DNA of 22,845 bases from an uncultured Mollicutes bacterium. Lineage in GTDB: Bacteria; Bacillota_I; Bacilli_A; RFN20; CAG-826. The position numbers and the translations under genes are program-made. Position 1 is the first letter of the stretch. Every line of letters begins with the position of its first letter. Shown here in pieces: positions 1-6,027 of the stretch. The notes under the pieces are model-generated. The model searched no databases, had not been told where the DNA came from, and worked only from the letters and a program-made list of their open reading frames with translations. The DNA is taken from positions 1-22,845 of the forward strand of contig UQFQ01000021.1 of NCBI GenBank assembly GCA_900540395.1. Direction: 5' to 3'.

Positions 1-281
1 CCTATATAAGGAGTTTTACCATCTTCTCCGTCTTGTCCATCGTTTCCATTGGTTCCATCATTGCCACTAGCTTTAACTCCGGTATCTTGATCACCAATCC
101 ACCAATTACCATTTTCACCTATATAAGGAGTTTTACCATCTTCTCCGTCTTGTCCATCGTTTCCATTGGTTCCATCATTGCCACTAGCTTTAACTCCGGT
201 ATCTTGGTCACCAATCCACCAGTTGCCGTTTTCGCCTATATAAGGAGTTTTACCATCTTCTCCGTCTTGTCCATCGTTTCC
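1..281 (-). repeat. 117-bp tandem coding repeat (39 aa), two full units plus a partial
   Basis: Units begin at 1, 118 and 235, marked by the recurring start CCTATATAAGGAG on the plus strand. The first two are full 117-bp units; the third matches for about 47 bp (235-281) and then diverges into the unique part of the gene. The period is a multiple of three, so copy-number change keeps the frame. Units 1 and 2 differ at five positions, all synonymous. The array probably continues past position 1. Confidence 0.95.
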
Positions 282-794
282 GTCATTTCCGTCTTGACCT
301 TTAAGTAAGTCTAAACTTATTAAGATTGACCAAGAGTCAGAATCTGATGTTTTCCATTCGATATTATCGCCGTTTACTCTAAGCTCAATACCATTTGTAG
401 TAGGCACACCAGTGTTTTTACCATCTATATACCGATAATTATCTTGTATGTAAGGAGTGCTACCATCTTTACCATCAACTCCCATTGGAACTTTTAAAGT
501 AGTGCCATCTGATAAAACTATGCAAGTATATTTTGTGCCATCTAATTCCTCTTCGTATACATTAGAAATGGCTAAATTTTTCTCGCTTAATTTAATTTTC
601 GTATTAACGCCATTAACTATTAAGTTTCCATTTTCATCGATTTTAAAATTATCATTGTTATGGTCGTCGTCATTGTCACCAGGAATTTCAATAGGAGGAG
701 TGTTTATATTTGGATCCTGATTTTCTCCTGCGCCACAAGAAACTAAACCTAAACATGATAAAAAAGCAATTGCCCATTTAAATTTAAATTTCAT
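1..794 (-). CDS. Repeat-containing surface lipoprotein, collagen-like (C-terminus beyond window)
   Basis: The minus-strand frame is open from ATG at 792-794 to the window edge (264 codons), so the gene is partial. The N-terminus is a lipoprotein signal: a short basic start, a hydrophobic stretch, and the lipobox LVSC with the acylated cysteine at residue 20. This predicts a lipid anchor on the outer face of the membrane. A polar Asp/Asn-rich linker and a region of about 110 residues with no family I recognise follow. From about residue 166 the protein is Gly-X-Y-like (GQDGNDGNDGQDGEDG), joined to a module reading GKTPYIGENGNWWIGDQDTG. Module plus glycine run form a 39-residue unit repeated with near identity to the edge. 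Similar modules occur in surface proteins of gut Firmicutes and Bacteroidetes (from memory). GAGAGG at 802-807 is a suitable ribosome binding site. The role is unknown; display, adhesion or spacing from the cell surface would fit. Confidence 0.85.
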   Translation of the reverse strand, partial: MKFKFKWAIAFLSCLGLVSCGAGENQDPNINTPPIEIPGDNDDDHNNDNFKIDENGNLIVNGVNTKIKLSEKNLAISNVYEEELDGTKYTCIVLSDGTTLKVPMGVDGKDGSTPYIQDNYRYIDGKNTGVPTTNGIELRVNGDNIEWKTSDSDSWSILISLDLLKGQDGNDGNDGQDGEDGKTPYIGENGNWWIGDQDTGVKASGNDGTNGNDGQDGEDGKTPYIGENGNWWIGDQDTGVKASGNDGTNGNDGQDGEDGKTPYI

Positions 795-962
795 AAATAA
801 TCCTCTCGCTTTAATAATAAATCTTTATTTTTAAAATGGAATAAGTAATAAAATAACAAAAATATTCTTCAAAAATAAGGTCTGAATTTAATATAAAATC
901 CCTGCAAAAATCTATTTAAATCGTTAAATTATGATATAAAATTTCTATATTCAGTGTGTGAC

Positions 963-991
963 ATAATAGATTATATGCTTGATTGTGTCAG
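963..991 (-). promoter_or_regulatory. Candidate sigma-A promoter for the lipoprotein gene
   Basis: Reading the minus strand, CTGACA (986-991) and TATTAT (963-968) are separated by 17 bp. The start would be near 956, giving a leader of about 160 nt before the ATG at 794. The region is very AT-rich, so a chance match is possible. The rest of the 795-1084 spacer shows no gene and no clear terminator for either flanking gene. Confidence 0.45.
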
Positions 992-1084
992 CACTAGAAA
1001 CAGAAAAATAAGTGGACTAAAATTGGACTTTGTCGATTGCAAAAGAAGAAAAAGCACCAATTATGACATAGTAGATAATAAGAA

Positions 1085-1867
1085 TTATTTAGAATTTTTT
1101 ATGAATTTATGACCTTTTAAAATAGCGTCTTTTTCCCATTTAGGTGTTTCGCTAGACTCTAATTCATCTAGTAATTTTTTATCTTGTTTAGATAGTGATA
1201 AAGTATCAAATAAGTCCTGACGGTACTTTTTTGTTAAACGCAAAGATTCTTTTTTACGCCACATTTGAATAGCTTTATGATTGCCAGAATATAAAATATC
1301 GGGAACTTTTTGTCCTTCAAAATCATATGGCTCTGTAAATTGAGGATATTCAAGTAGTGAGTTTTCAAAACTTTCTTCTTGAGTACTTTCTTTAGTGATT
1401 ACTCCATCTTTTAATCTAGAGACAGAGTCAATAAGCGCAAGAGCAGCGATTTCTCCACCTGTTAAAATATAATCACCAATTGATATAATTTCATCAAAAT
1501 ATGAGTAAACTCTTTCATCAATTCCTTCGTAGTGACCACATAAAATTAAAATATCGTCATAATTTTGTGCTAACTCTTTAGCCTTTTCTTGTTTATAAGT
1601 TTCTCCTCTAGGCGAAAGTAAAATCTTATGGGTTGTAGGTGTAGAATTAGCCTTTAAAGCATCAATTATTGGTTGACATTTCATGATCAAACCAGCTCCA
1701 CCACCAATTGGAGGAGTGTCAGTTCGATTATATTTATCTTTTGTATGATCACGAATATTAATTAATTTAACTTCAATTAATTTATTGCCAATTGCTCTTT
1801 TTAAAATTGAGGAGTTTAAAACTCCTTCAAACATTTCAGGAAAAAGTGTAAGAATTTTAAAAATCAT
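1085..1867 (-). CDS. trmD: tRNA (guanine-N1-)-methyltransferase
   Basis: TrmD methylates N1 of G37 in tRNAs that carry G36, using S-adenosylmethionine, and so prevents +1 frameshifting. The 260-residue product is close to the family length of about 240-250. Visible motifs are GGGAGLIMKCQPI (56-68), LILCGHYEGIDERV (107-120) and ISIGDYILTGGE (128-139), which build the SpoU/TrmD trefoil knot and cofactor pocket, and the tail LSGNH-type motif YSGNHKAIQMWR. R151 aligns with the conserved E. coli R154. The residue at the proposed general-base position (E. coli D169, in EDSF) is Glu here (E165, in EESF). The ATG overlaps the rimM stop by one base (TAATG), so the two are translationally coupled. No terminator is evident after the stop. 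Confidence 0.97.
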   Translation of the reverse strand: MIFKILTLFPEMFEGVLNSSILKRAIGNKLIEVKLINIRDHTKDKYNRTDTPPIGGGAGLIMKCQPIIDALKANSTPTTHKILLSPRGETYKQEKAKELAQNYDDILILCGHYEGIDERVYSYFDEIISIGDYILTGGEIAALALIDSVSRLKDGVITKESTQEESFENSLLEYPQFTEPYDFEGQKVPDILYSGNHKAIQMWRKKESLRLTKKYRQDLFDTLSLSKQDKKLLDELESSETPKWEKDAILKGHKFIKNSK

Positions 1868-2382
1868 TAATCTATTAAACCTTCTATTAAATGGATAATA
1901 ATTCTTTTATTTTCGAGATCGATTTTCTGTACAAAGAAATCATTAAAAGGAACAAAAAAGTGGCCTTTTGCATGTTTTTTTGAAATTTTAAGGGTGATTT
2001 GCGCAGGAAATTCTTCAACAGAAGCAATAGTTCCTAACTCATTATTTTCCTCATCGAAAACATGTAATCCGATTAAATCAGAATAGTAAAATTCATTTTC
2101 ATTTAATAATCTTTCGTCTTTTAAAGCAAAAAGTTCTTTGCCAATAAAGGGAGTGATTAGATTTATATCTTCATAGTCTTTAAAAGAAATTACTTCAATA
2201 TTTCCACCTTTAGAGTAGTGAGTTTTAATTGTTAAAGGAATATATTGATCATTTTCTTTTAAATAGAGTTTGTTTCCTTTTTTATATCTAATATCTTTAA
2301 AAGAAGTATAAGAATATACTCTCATTTCTCCGTTTAAACCAAGAGGTTTTAATATTTTACAAACTAATAAATATTCTTCCAT
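1867..2382 (-). CDS. rimM: 16S rRNA processing / 30S maturation factor RimM
   Basis: RimM helps mature the 30S head region and binds S19. The 171-residue product has the usual two parts: an N-terminal RimM domain starting LVCKILKPLGLNGEMRV (6-22) and a C-terminal PRC barrel (about 95-170, including DLIGLHVFDEENNELGT). Length is normal. The start is fixed by the N-terminal motif. No Shine-Dalgarno sequence lies within 15 nt of the ATG; instead a strong hairpin with a T-tract sits just upstream, overlapping the khpA stop. The gene follows khpA by 26 bp and overlaps trmD by one base. The ylqD gene found here in Bacillus is absent. Confidence 0.93.
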   Translation of the reverse strand: MEEYLLVCKILKPLGLNGEMRVYSYTSFKDIRYKKGNKLYLKENDQYIPLTIKTHYSKGGNIEVISFKDYEDINLITPFIGKELFALKDERLLNENEFYYSDLIGLHVFDEENNELGTIASVEEFPAQITLKISKKHAKGHFFVPFNDFFVQKIDLENKRIIIHLIEGLID

Positions 2383-2392
2383 AAATTAAACA

Positions 2393-2425
2393 TAAAAAAG
2401 GAAGGAGATTACTCTCCATCCTTTT
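2393..2425 (-). terminator. Intrinsic terminator-like hairpin between khpA and rimM
   Basis: Minus-strand RNA pairs AAAAGGA with TCCTTTT and GGAGA with TCTCC around a single T-T mismatch. The loop is GTAA and six Ts follow (2394-2399 as A on plus). The UAA of khpA lies within the loop. It has the form of an intrinsic terminator, so it may reduce rimM-trmD transcription relative to rpsP-khpA. Confidence 0.6.
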
Positions 2426-2684
2426 GATTTTCGCCTTCAAATGATTCGAATTTAATAAAAACTTTTTTACCTTCAAGTTTACCAGCGATGGAAACAATAT
2501 CTCTAATTGAATTAGCAATACAACCTTTTTTGCCAATTAAGCGAGCAATATCTTCGCTTGGTGCACAGATTAAGAAAGTTAAATCACTGTTTTTGGTTTC
2601 ATCATTGATTTCTCTAATAAGAATTGATTCTGGATTAGAGACAAATGAATCAACAATGGTGTGAATTAAGTTTTTATAATCCAT
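2409..2684 (-). CDS. khpA: KH-domain RNA-binding protein KhpA (YlqC)
   Basis: A 91-residue single type-II KH-domain protein. The KH signature is ARLIGKKGCIANSIRDIV, with the RNA-contacting G-K-K-G loop at residues 51-54. In other Firmicutes KhpA pairs with KhpB (Jag/EloR) and acts in RNA binding and cell-envelope growth; khpB is not in this window. It starts two bases after the rpsP stop, the normal neighbour in Firmicutes. A purine-rich stretch at the end of rpsP (AAAGAGG) can serve as ribosome binding site. The stop codon is placed in the loop of a terminator-like hairpin. Confidence 0.93.
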   Translation of the reverse strand: MDYKNLIHTIVDSFVSNPESILIREINDETKNSDLTFLICAPSEDIARLIGKKGCIANSIRDIVSIAGKLEGKKVFIKFESFEGENQKDGE

Positions 2685-2686
2685 TG

Positions 2687-3010
2687 TTATTTAGCCTCTT
2701 TTGTTGATTTTGTTGAAACAACCTTAGCTTTTTTGACTGCGTTTTTAGCTTTTTCTTCTTTAGCCTTAACGATTAAACCTTTAGCGGTTAAAATGCCTTT
2801 AATTGTGTCAGAATATTGAGCACCAGCAGTTAACCATTTTAAAGTTAATTCTTCGTTTAAAGTAGCGTTAGCAATACCTTTTTTTGGATCATAGGTACCT
2901 AAATTTTCAAGGTATCTACCATCTCTTGTATATCTGCTATCAGCAACAACGATTCTATAAAATGGTAAGTGTGTTCTACCTTCTCTAGCTAATCTAATTT
3001 TTACTGCCAT
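2687..3010 (-). CDS. rpsP: 30S ribosomal protein S16
   Basis: S16 is a primary 16S rRNA-binding protein of the 30S body. The start MAVKIRLAREGRTHLPFYRI and the motif VADSRYTRDGRYLENLGTY are diagnostic. The product is 107 residues with a Lys/Ala-rich C-terminal tail after about residue 80, slightly longer than the 80-90 of most homologues. The frame stays open to an ATG at 3064, but I choose 3010. The protein family begins there, AAAGGAG lies just upstream, and the predicted promoter (3035-3064) would place transcription start near 3028, downstream of the longer start. First gene of the rpsP-khpA-rimM-trmD operon. It is divergent from rplS, which in Bacillus is the last gene of this same operon. 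Confidence 0.96.
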   Translation of the reverse strand: MAVKIRLAREGRTHLPFYRIVVADSRYTRDGRYLENLGTYDPKKGIANATLNEELTLKWLTAGAQYSDTIKGILTAKGLIVKAKEEKAKNAVKKAKVVSTKSTKEAK

Positions 3011-3034
3011 AATAAATTTCTCCTTTGCTCGAAT

Positions 3035-3064
3035 ATAATAGTTCAAATAGATAAATGGTGTCAA
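3035..3064 (-). promoter_or_regulatory. Sigma-A promoter of rpsP operon
   Basis: On the minus strand a perfect TTGACA (3059-3064) is followed after 18 bp by TATTAT (3035-3040). Transcription would start near 3028, with a leader of about 18 nt carrying the AAAGGAG ribosome binding site. Confidence 0.8.
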
Positions 3065-3103
3065 GTAAAATTACTTAACATTCAATGAAAAAATTATCAT
3101 TGA
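3063..3103. repeat. Two inverted repeats between the divergent rpsP and rplS promoters
   Basis: AAGTAA/TTACTT (3063-3068 and 3071-3076) touches the rpsP -35 box. TCAATGA/TCATTGA (3082-3088 and 3097-3103, 8-nt spacer) overlaps the rplS -35 box at 3100-3105. They could be operator sites or chance in AT-rich DNA. Confidence 0.4.
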
Positions 3104-3128
3104 TTTTTATAAGCGATATTGATATTAT
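3100..3128 (+). promoter_or_regulatory. Sigma-A promoter of rplS
   Basis: TTGATT (3100-3105), a 17-bp spacer and TATTAT (3123-3128). The transcript would begin near 3133-3135, at the foot of the first leader hairpin. Confidence 0.7.
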
Positions 3129-3130
3129 TT

Positions 3131-3219
3131 TTGAGCACGTAAAGTGCTTCAAGTGTTCCAATGTAAATAGTCACTTTATAAGAACATTTTATAGAACGAG
3201 TTGATAGGAGGAAAGAGAG
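3131..3219 (+). promoter_or_regulatory. Structured 5' leader of rplS, possible L19 autoregulatory leader
   Basis: Hairpin 1 pairs TTGAGCAC (3131-3138) with GTGC and CAA (3144-3152, two-T offset) around loop GTAAA. Hairpin 2 pairs AGTGTTC (3152-3158) with GAACATT (3182-3188). TAAAGTG (3140-3146) is also perfectly complementary to CACTTTA (3172-3178), which would disrupt hairpin 1. L19 leaders that bind L19 are known upstream of rplS in low-GC Gram-positives; membership in that family is inference. AGGAGG at 3206-3211 is left outside the stems. Confidence 0.45.
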
Positions 3220-3573
3220 ATGAATACAAACTTAATTAAAGAAGTACAAGCTACTCAATTAAGAACCGACTTCCCTTCATTTAAAGCTGGTGATACTGTC
3301 AGAGTTAACGTTAGAATCGTTGAAGGTGGCAAAACAAGAATTCAAGCTTTTGAAGGTGTTGTTATTGAAAGACGTGGACATGGCGTTGGAGAAACATTCA
3401 TGGTTCGTAAAATGTCTGATAAAATTGGCGTTGAAAGAATCTTCGGTGTCCATTCACCAAACGTTGTTAGCGTTGAAGTATTAAAAATTGGTAGAGTAAG
3501 AAGAAGTAAGATTTTCTATCTTCGTGAAAGAAGCGGTAAATCTGCAAGAATTAAAGAAGTTCTTAAAAAATAA
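3220..3573 (+). CDS. rplS: 50S ribosomal protein L19
   Basis: L19 sits at the 30S-50S interface. The 117-residue product has the normal family length. Diagnostic stretches are DFPSFKAGDTVRVNVRIVEG (about 18-37), the FEGVVIERRG motif and GVERIFGVHSPNV, ending with VRRSKIFYLRERSGKSARIKE. AGGAGG with 8-nt spacing fixes the start. It is transcribed alone from its own promoter and leader and ends at a strong terminator, apart from the rpsP-trmD genes that normally precede it and that here run the opposite way. Confidence 0.98.
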   Translation: MNTNLIKEVQATQLRTDFPSFKAGDTVRVNVRIVEGGKTRIQAFEGVVIERRGHGVGETFMVRKMSDKIGVERIFGVHSPNVVSVEVLKIGRVRRSKIFYLRERSGKSARIKEVLKK

Positions 3574-3610
3574 ATTACTAATTAAAAACATTTATATTGA
3601 TTGTGTGACT

Positions 3611-3641
3611 AAAACGGTGGAGTTAAACCCATCGTTTTTTT
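3611..3641 (+). terminator. Intrinsic terminator of rplS
   Basis: AAACGGTGG pairs with CCATCGTTT (one G-U) around an 8-nt loop, followed by a run of seven Ts (3635-3641). Confidence 0.85.
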
Positions 3642-3662
3642 ATAATTAAATAGTTAATTATA
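3641..3662. repeat. Perfect AT-only inverted repeat before rbgA
   Basis: TATAATTAA (3641-3649) and TTAATTATA (3654-3662) are perfect 9-bp arms around ATAG. It contains a TATAAT hexamer but no good -35 box at the right distance, so I do not call a promoter. Confidence 0.5.
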
Positions 3663-3675
3663 AAAAGGATTAAAA

Positions 3676-4566
3676 ATGAGCGAAAAAGAAACGAAGACAA
3701 CTAACATAAACTGGTTCCCTGGGCATATGAAAAAAGCCTACGTGAAAATTGAAGAATATTTAAAAATGATTGATTTTGTAATCATTGTTTTAGATGCTCG
3801 TGCTCCATTTTCTAGTGCTAATGATTATTTAATTAAAGTTTTTGCCCAAAAACCTAAATTGTATTTACTTAACAAGGAAGATTTAGGTGATCCTAAATCA
3901 ACTAAATTTTGGCTAAATTATTATAATAAAGAAGAAATTCGCTCTATTGCCATTAACTCTAAAAAAAGTTTAAAGAAAGAGCTAGAGAATCAATTAGTTT
4001 ATTTAACAGAAACAAAAAGACAGAAAAACTTAAAAAAAGGAATTAAAAATTCTATTTATAAAGGGATGATTGTTGGTATTCCTAATGTTGGTAAATCAAC
4101 AATTATTAATCAATTAATTGGGAAGAAGAGGGTTGAAACAGCTAATAAACCAGGTGTAACTCGCTCAGTAAATTGGATCAAAATTTCAAAAGAATATTTT
4201 ATTATGGATACTCCTGGCATATTAACTCCACGTTTTGAAAATGAAGAAGAATCAATAAAATTAGCTTTATTAGGTTCAATACGTCAAGAAATATTACCTC
4301 TTGATTCTTTAATTAAATATGGTGTTGATTTTTTAAAGAAATATTACCCAGAAGAATTATTGAATTATTTAGATGAAAAAGTTGATTTAAAATACTTAGA
4401 ATCGATTGAATCAACTGATGTTATAAAAGTAATTGCTAATAAATTTATGCCAAGATTAAAAGATGGTGTTTTAAACATAGATCAAGCAAAACTCAAGTTT
4501 TTAAATGATTTTCGCAATTCGCAAATTGCTAAACTCTGCCTTGATAAAGAGGACCAATATGCTTAA
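3676..4566 (+). CDS. rbgA: Ribosome biogenesis GTPase RbgA (YlqF)
   Basis: RbgA is a circularly permuted GTPase needed for a late step of 50S assembly. The order of motifs is the permuted one: NKED (G4, 66-69), then GIPNVGKS (G1 P-loop, 134-141), PGVT (G2, 159-162) and DTPG (G3, 178-181). The N-terminal NWFPGHMKKA carries the conserved catalytic His (H17 here, H9 in Bacillus). The 296 residues include the C-terminal helical ANTAR-like part from about 200. AAGGA precedes the ATG. It follows rplS, as in Bacillus, after the terminator, and overlaps rnhB by 8 bp. Its own promoter is not clear. Confidence 0.96.
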   Translation: MSEKETKTTNINWFPGHMKKAYVKIEEYLKMIDFVIIVLDARAPFSSANDYLIKVFAQKPKLYLLNKEDLGDPKSTKFWLNYYNKEEIRSIAINSKKSLKKELENQLVYLTETKRQKNLKKGIKNSIYKGMIVGIPNVGKSTIINQLIGKKRVETANKPGVTRSVNWIKISKEYFIMDTPGILTPRFENEEESIKLALLGSIRQEILPLDSLIKYGVDFLKKYYPEELLNYLDEKVDLKYLESIESTDVIKVIANKFMPRLKDGVLNIDQAKLKFLNDFRNSQIAKLCLDKEDQYA

Positions 4567-5173
4567 TTTTGAAGAAAATTATTATACAGAAAAGGTAAAT
4601 TTTATTGTTGGTGTTGATGAAGCAGGACGAGGGCCACTATGTGGTCCAGTTGTAGCTGCTTGCTGCATTCTTCCAAAAGAATATAAAAATGAACATATAA
4701 ATGATTCAAAAAAACTTAGCGAGAAAAAAAGAGAAATAGCTTATAAGGAAATTATTGAAAATGCTTTAGATTATGGAATTGGAATAGTTGATGCTAAGCG
4801 AATTGATGAAATTAATATTTATGCAGCGACAAAAGAAGCAATGCACATAGCTATCTCAAAATTAAAGATTTCTTATGATTTAATTTTGACTGATGCAATG
4901 AAACTACAAAATGAAAAGGTTGAAGTTATACCTTTGATAAAAGGTGATGCTAAATGTGAATGTATCGCTGCAGCAAGTATTATAGCTAAGGTAACAAGAG
5001 ATCATATTTTAGAAGAATATGACAAAAAATATCCTCAATATGGCTTTAAGTCTCATAAAGGATATGGCACAAAAAAGCATATTGAAGCGATTAAACAATA
5101 TGGAATTATTAAAGATTTTCATCGAGAAAGTTATGAACCAATAAAATCTTTAATAAAAAATAAACAAATTTAA
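4559..5173 (+). CDS. rnhB: Ribonuclease HII
   Basis: RNase HII cuts the RNA strand of RNA-DNA hybrids and nicks at single ribonucleotides left in DNA. The 204-residue product has the DEDD active site: D20 and E21 in VGVDEAGRGPLCGPV, D112 in LTDAMKL, and D130 in IKGDAKCECIAAASIIAKVTRD. An upstream in-frame ATG at 4505 exists inside rbgA. I choose 4559 because it gives the family-type N-terminus and has AGAGGA just upstream. It overlaps the rbgA stop by 8 bp, the usual rbgA-rnhB coupling. A terminator follows. Confidence 0.95.
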   Translation: MLNFEENYYTEKVNFIVGVDEAGRGPLCGPVVAACCILPKEYKNEHINDSKKLSEKKREIAYKEIIENALDYGIGIVDAKRIDEINIYAATKEAMHIAISKLKISYDLILTDAMKLQNEKVEVIPLIKGDAKCECIAAASIIAKVTRDHILEEYDKKYPQYGFKSHKGYGTKKHIEAIKQYGIIKDFHRESYEPIKSLIKNKQI

Positions 5174-5196
5174 AATTCTTTTAATTTTTTCTTCCT

Positions 5197-5228
5197 AAAC
5201 TCCTTTATATATGTGAAAGGGTTTTTTT
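5197..5228 (+). terminator. Intrinsic terminator after rnhB
   Basis: AAAC plus CCTTT (5197-5206, one bulged T) pair with AAAGGGTTT (5216-5224) around a 9-nt loop, followed by T5222-5228. The AAAGGG of the 3' arm lies 11 nt before the dprA ATG and may also be its ribosome binding site. Confidence 0.7.
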
Positions 5229-5232
5229 ATTT

Positions 5233-6021
5233 ATGGTTGTATCGACTAAAGAAGTTTTAGGAGCCTTATCATTTAAATATGATGGAGATTGGGAAAAAGT
5301 CTATAATGCGCTAAAAAACAAAATCTTCTTGAGTGACGAAGAAGTTCAAAATTATAGAAACAAAATATCTACCGATTATATTTTTGTAACCTCTAAAGAC
5401 TATCCTCGTTCATTTATTAATGAATTACATTGTCCACCAATAGTTATTTATTATAAAGGTGATTTATCTTTATTAACTGAAAGACGAAATTACAATTATA
5501 TTGGTATTGTTGGTTCACGTGAGGCCTCAAATTATGGACGTGAAGGCGTTAGAGAAATAGTAAAAGGTTTACCTAAAGAAAGCGTTATTGTTAGTGGTTT
5601 AGCTAGGGGGATTGACCGCGAAGCTCATGAAGCGGCACTTGATAACGGATTAAAAACGATTGCAGTTTTAGGTAGTGGAATCGACTACATTTTTCCAAAA
5701 GAAAATGCCTGGCTTTATAAAAGGATAATAGATGAAGGAGGGCTGATTTTAAGCGAATATCCCTGTTCCACTCAGCCAAAGCCTGATCAATTTGTCTTTA
5801 GAAATAGAATAGTTGCAGCAATCTCTGATTTTTTACTAATTGGTGAAGCTTATGAAAGAAGCGGTAGTTCAACTACTGTTAATTATGCTCTACAGGCTGG
5901 TAAAAACGTCGGTTGTATTCCTTATCCTAGAGGGAAAAATAGTTTATGTAATCGTTTGATTAAAGATGGCGCTGCTTTAATTGAAAGCGCAAGTGATTTA
6001 CTTAATGAGATTAGGAGGTAA
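5233..6021 (+). CDS. dprA: DNA-processing protein DprA/Smf
   Basis: DprA binds incoming single-stranded DNA and loads RecA during natural transformation; many non-competent bacteria also keep it. The 262-residue product has the Rossmann-like core: GIVGSREASNYGREG (91-105), SGLARGIDREAHEAA (121-135), VLGSGIDYIFPKEN (145-158), QFVFRNRIVAA (186-196) and ERSGSSTTVNYAL (208-220). The C-terminal winged-helix domain of many homologues is missing; the protein ends soon after the core. The ATG at 5233 lies right after a terminator, whose 3' arm supplies the only ribosome binding site. The next gene starts 6 bases after the stop. In Bacillus dprA also sits just before topA. Confidence 0.95.
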   Translation: MVVSTKEVLGALSFKYDGDWEKVYNALKNKIFLSDEEVQNYRNKISTDYIFVTSKDYPRSFINELHCPPIVIYYKGDLSLLTERRNYNYIGIVGSREASNYGREGVREIVKGLPKESVIVSGLARGIDREAHEAALDNGLKTIAVLGSGIDYIFPKENAWLYKRIIDEGGLILSEYPCSTQPKPDQFVFRNRIVAAISDFLLIGEAYERSGSSTTVNYALQAGKNVGCIPYPRGKNSLCNRLIKDGAALIESASDLLNEIRR

Positions 6022-6027
6022 AAAGAT

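Noticed and set aside
33..308. Plus-strand open frame of 91 codons over the repeats, with its own protein repeat
   Set aside because: It is the antisense shadow of the 117-bp coding repeat, whose minus-strand frame has a signal peptide, ribosome binding site and sensible composition.
457..720. Plus-strand open frame of 87 codons
   Set aside because: Antisense to the lipoprotein gene, with no ribosome binding site and no recognisable protein.
3011..3064. Longer start for S16 giving an 18-residue extension
   Set aside because: It lies over the rpsP promoter, upstream of the predicted transcript start; the family start and AAAGGAG support 3010.
3641..3646. TATAAT before rbgA as a promoter
   Set aside because: It is part of an AT-only palindrome after a T-tract, and no -35-like hexamer lies 16-18 bp upstream.
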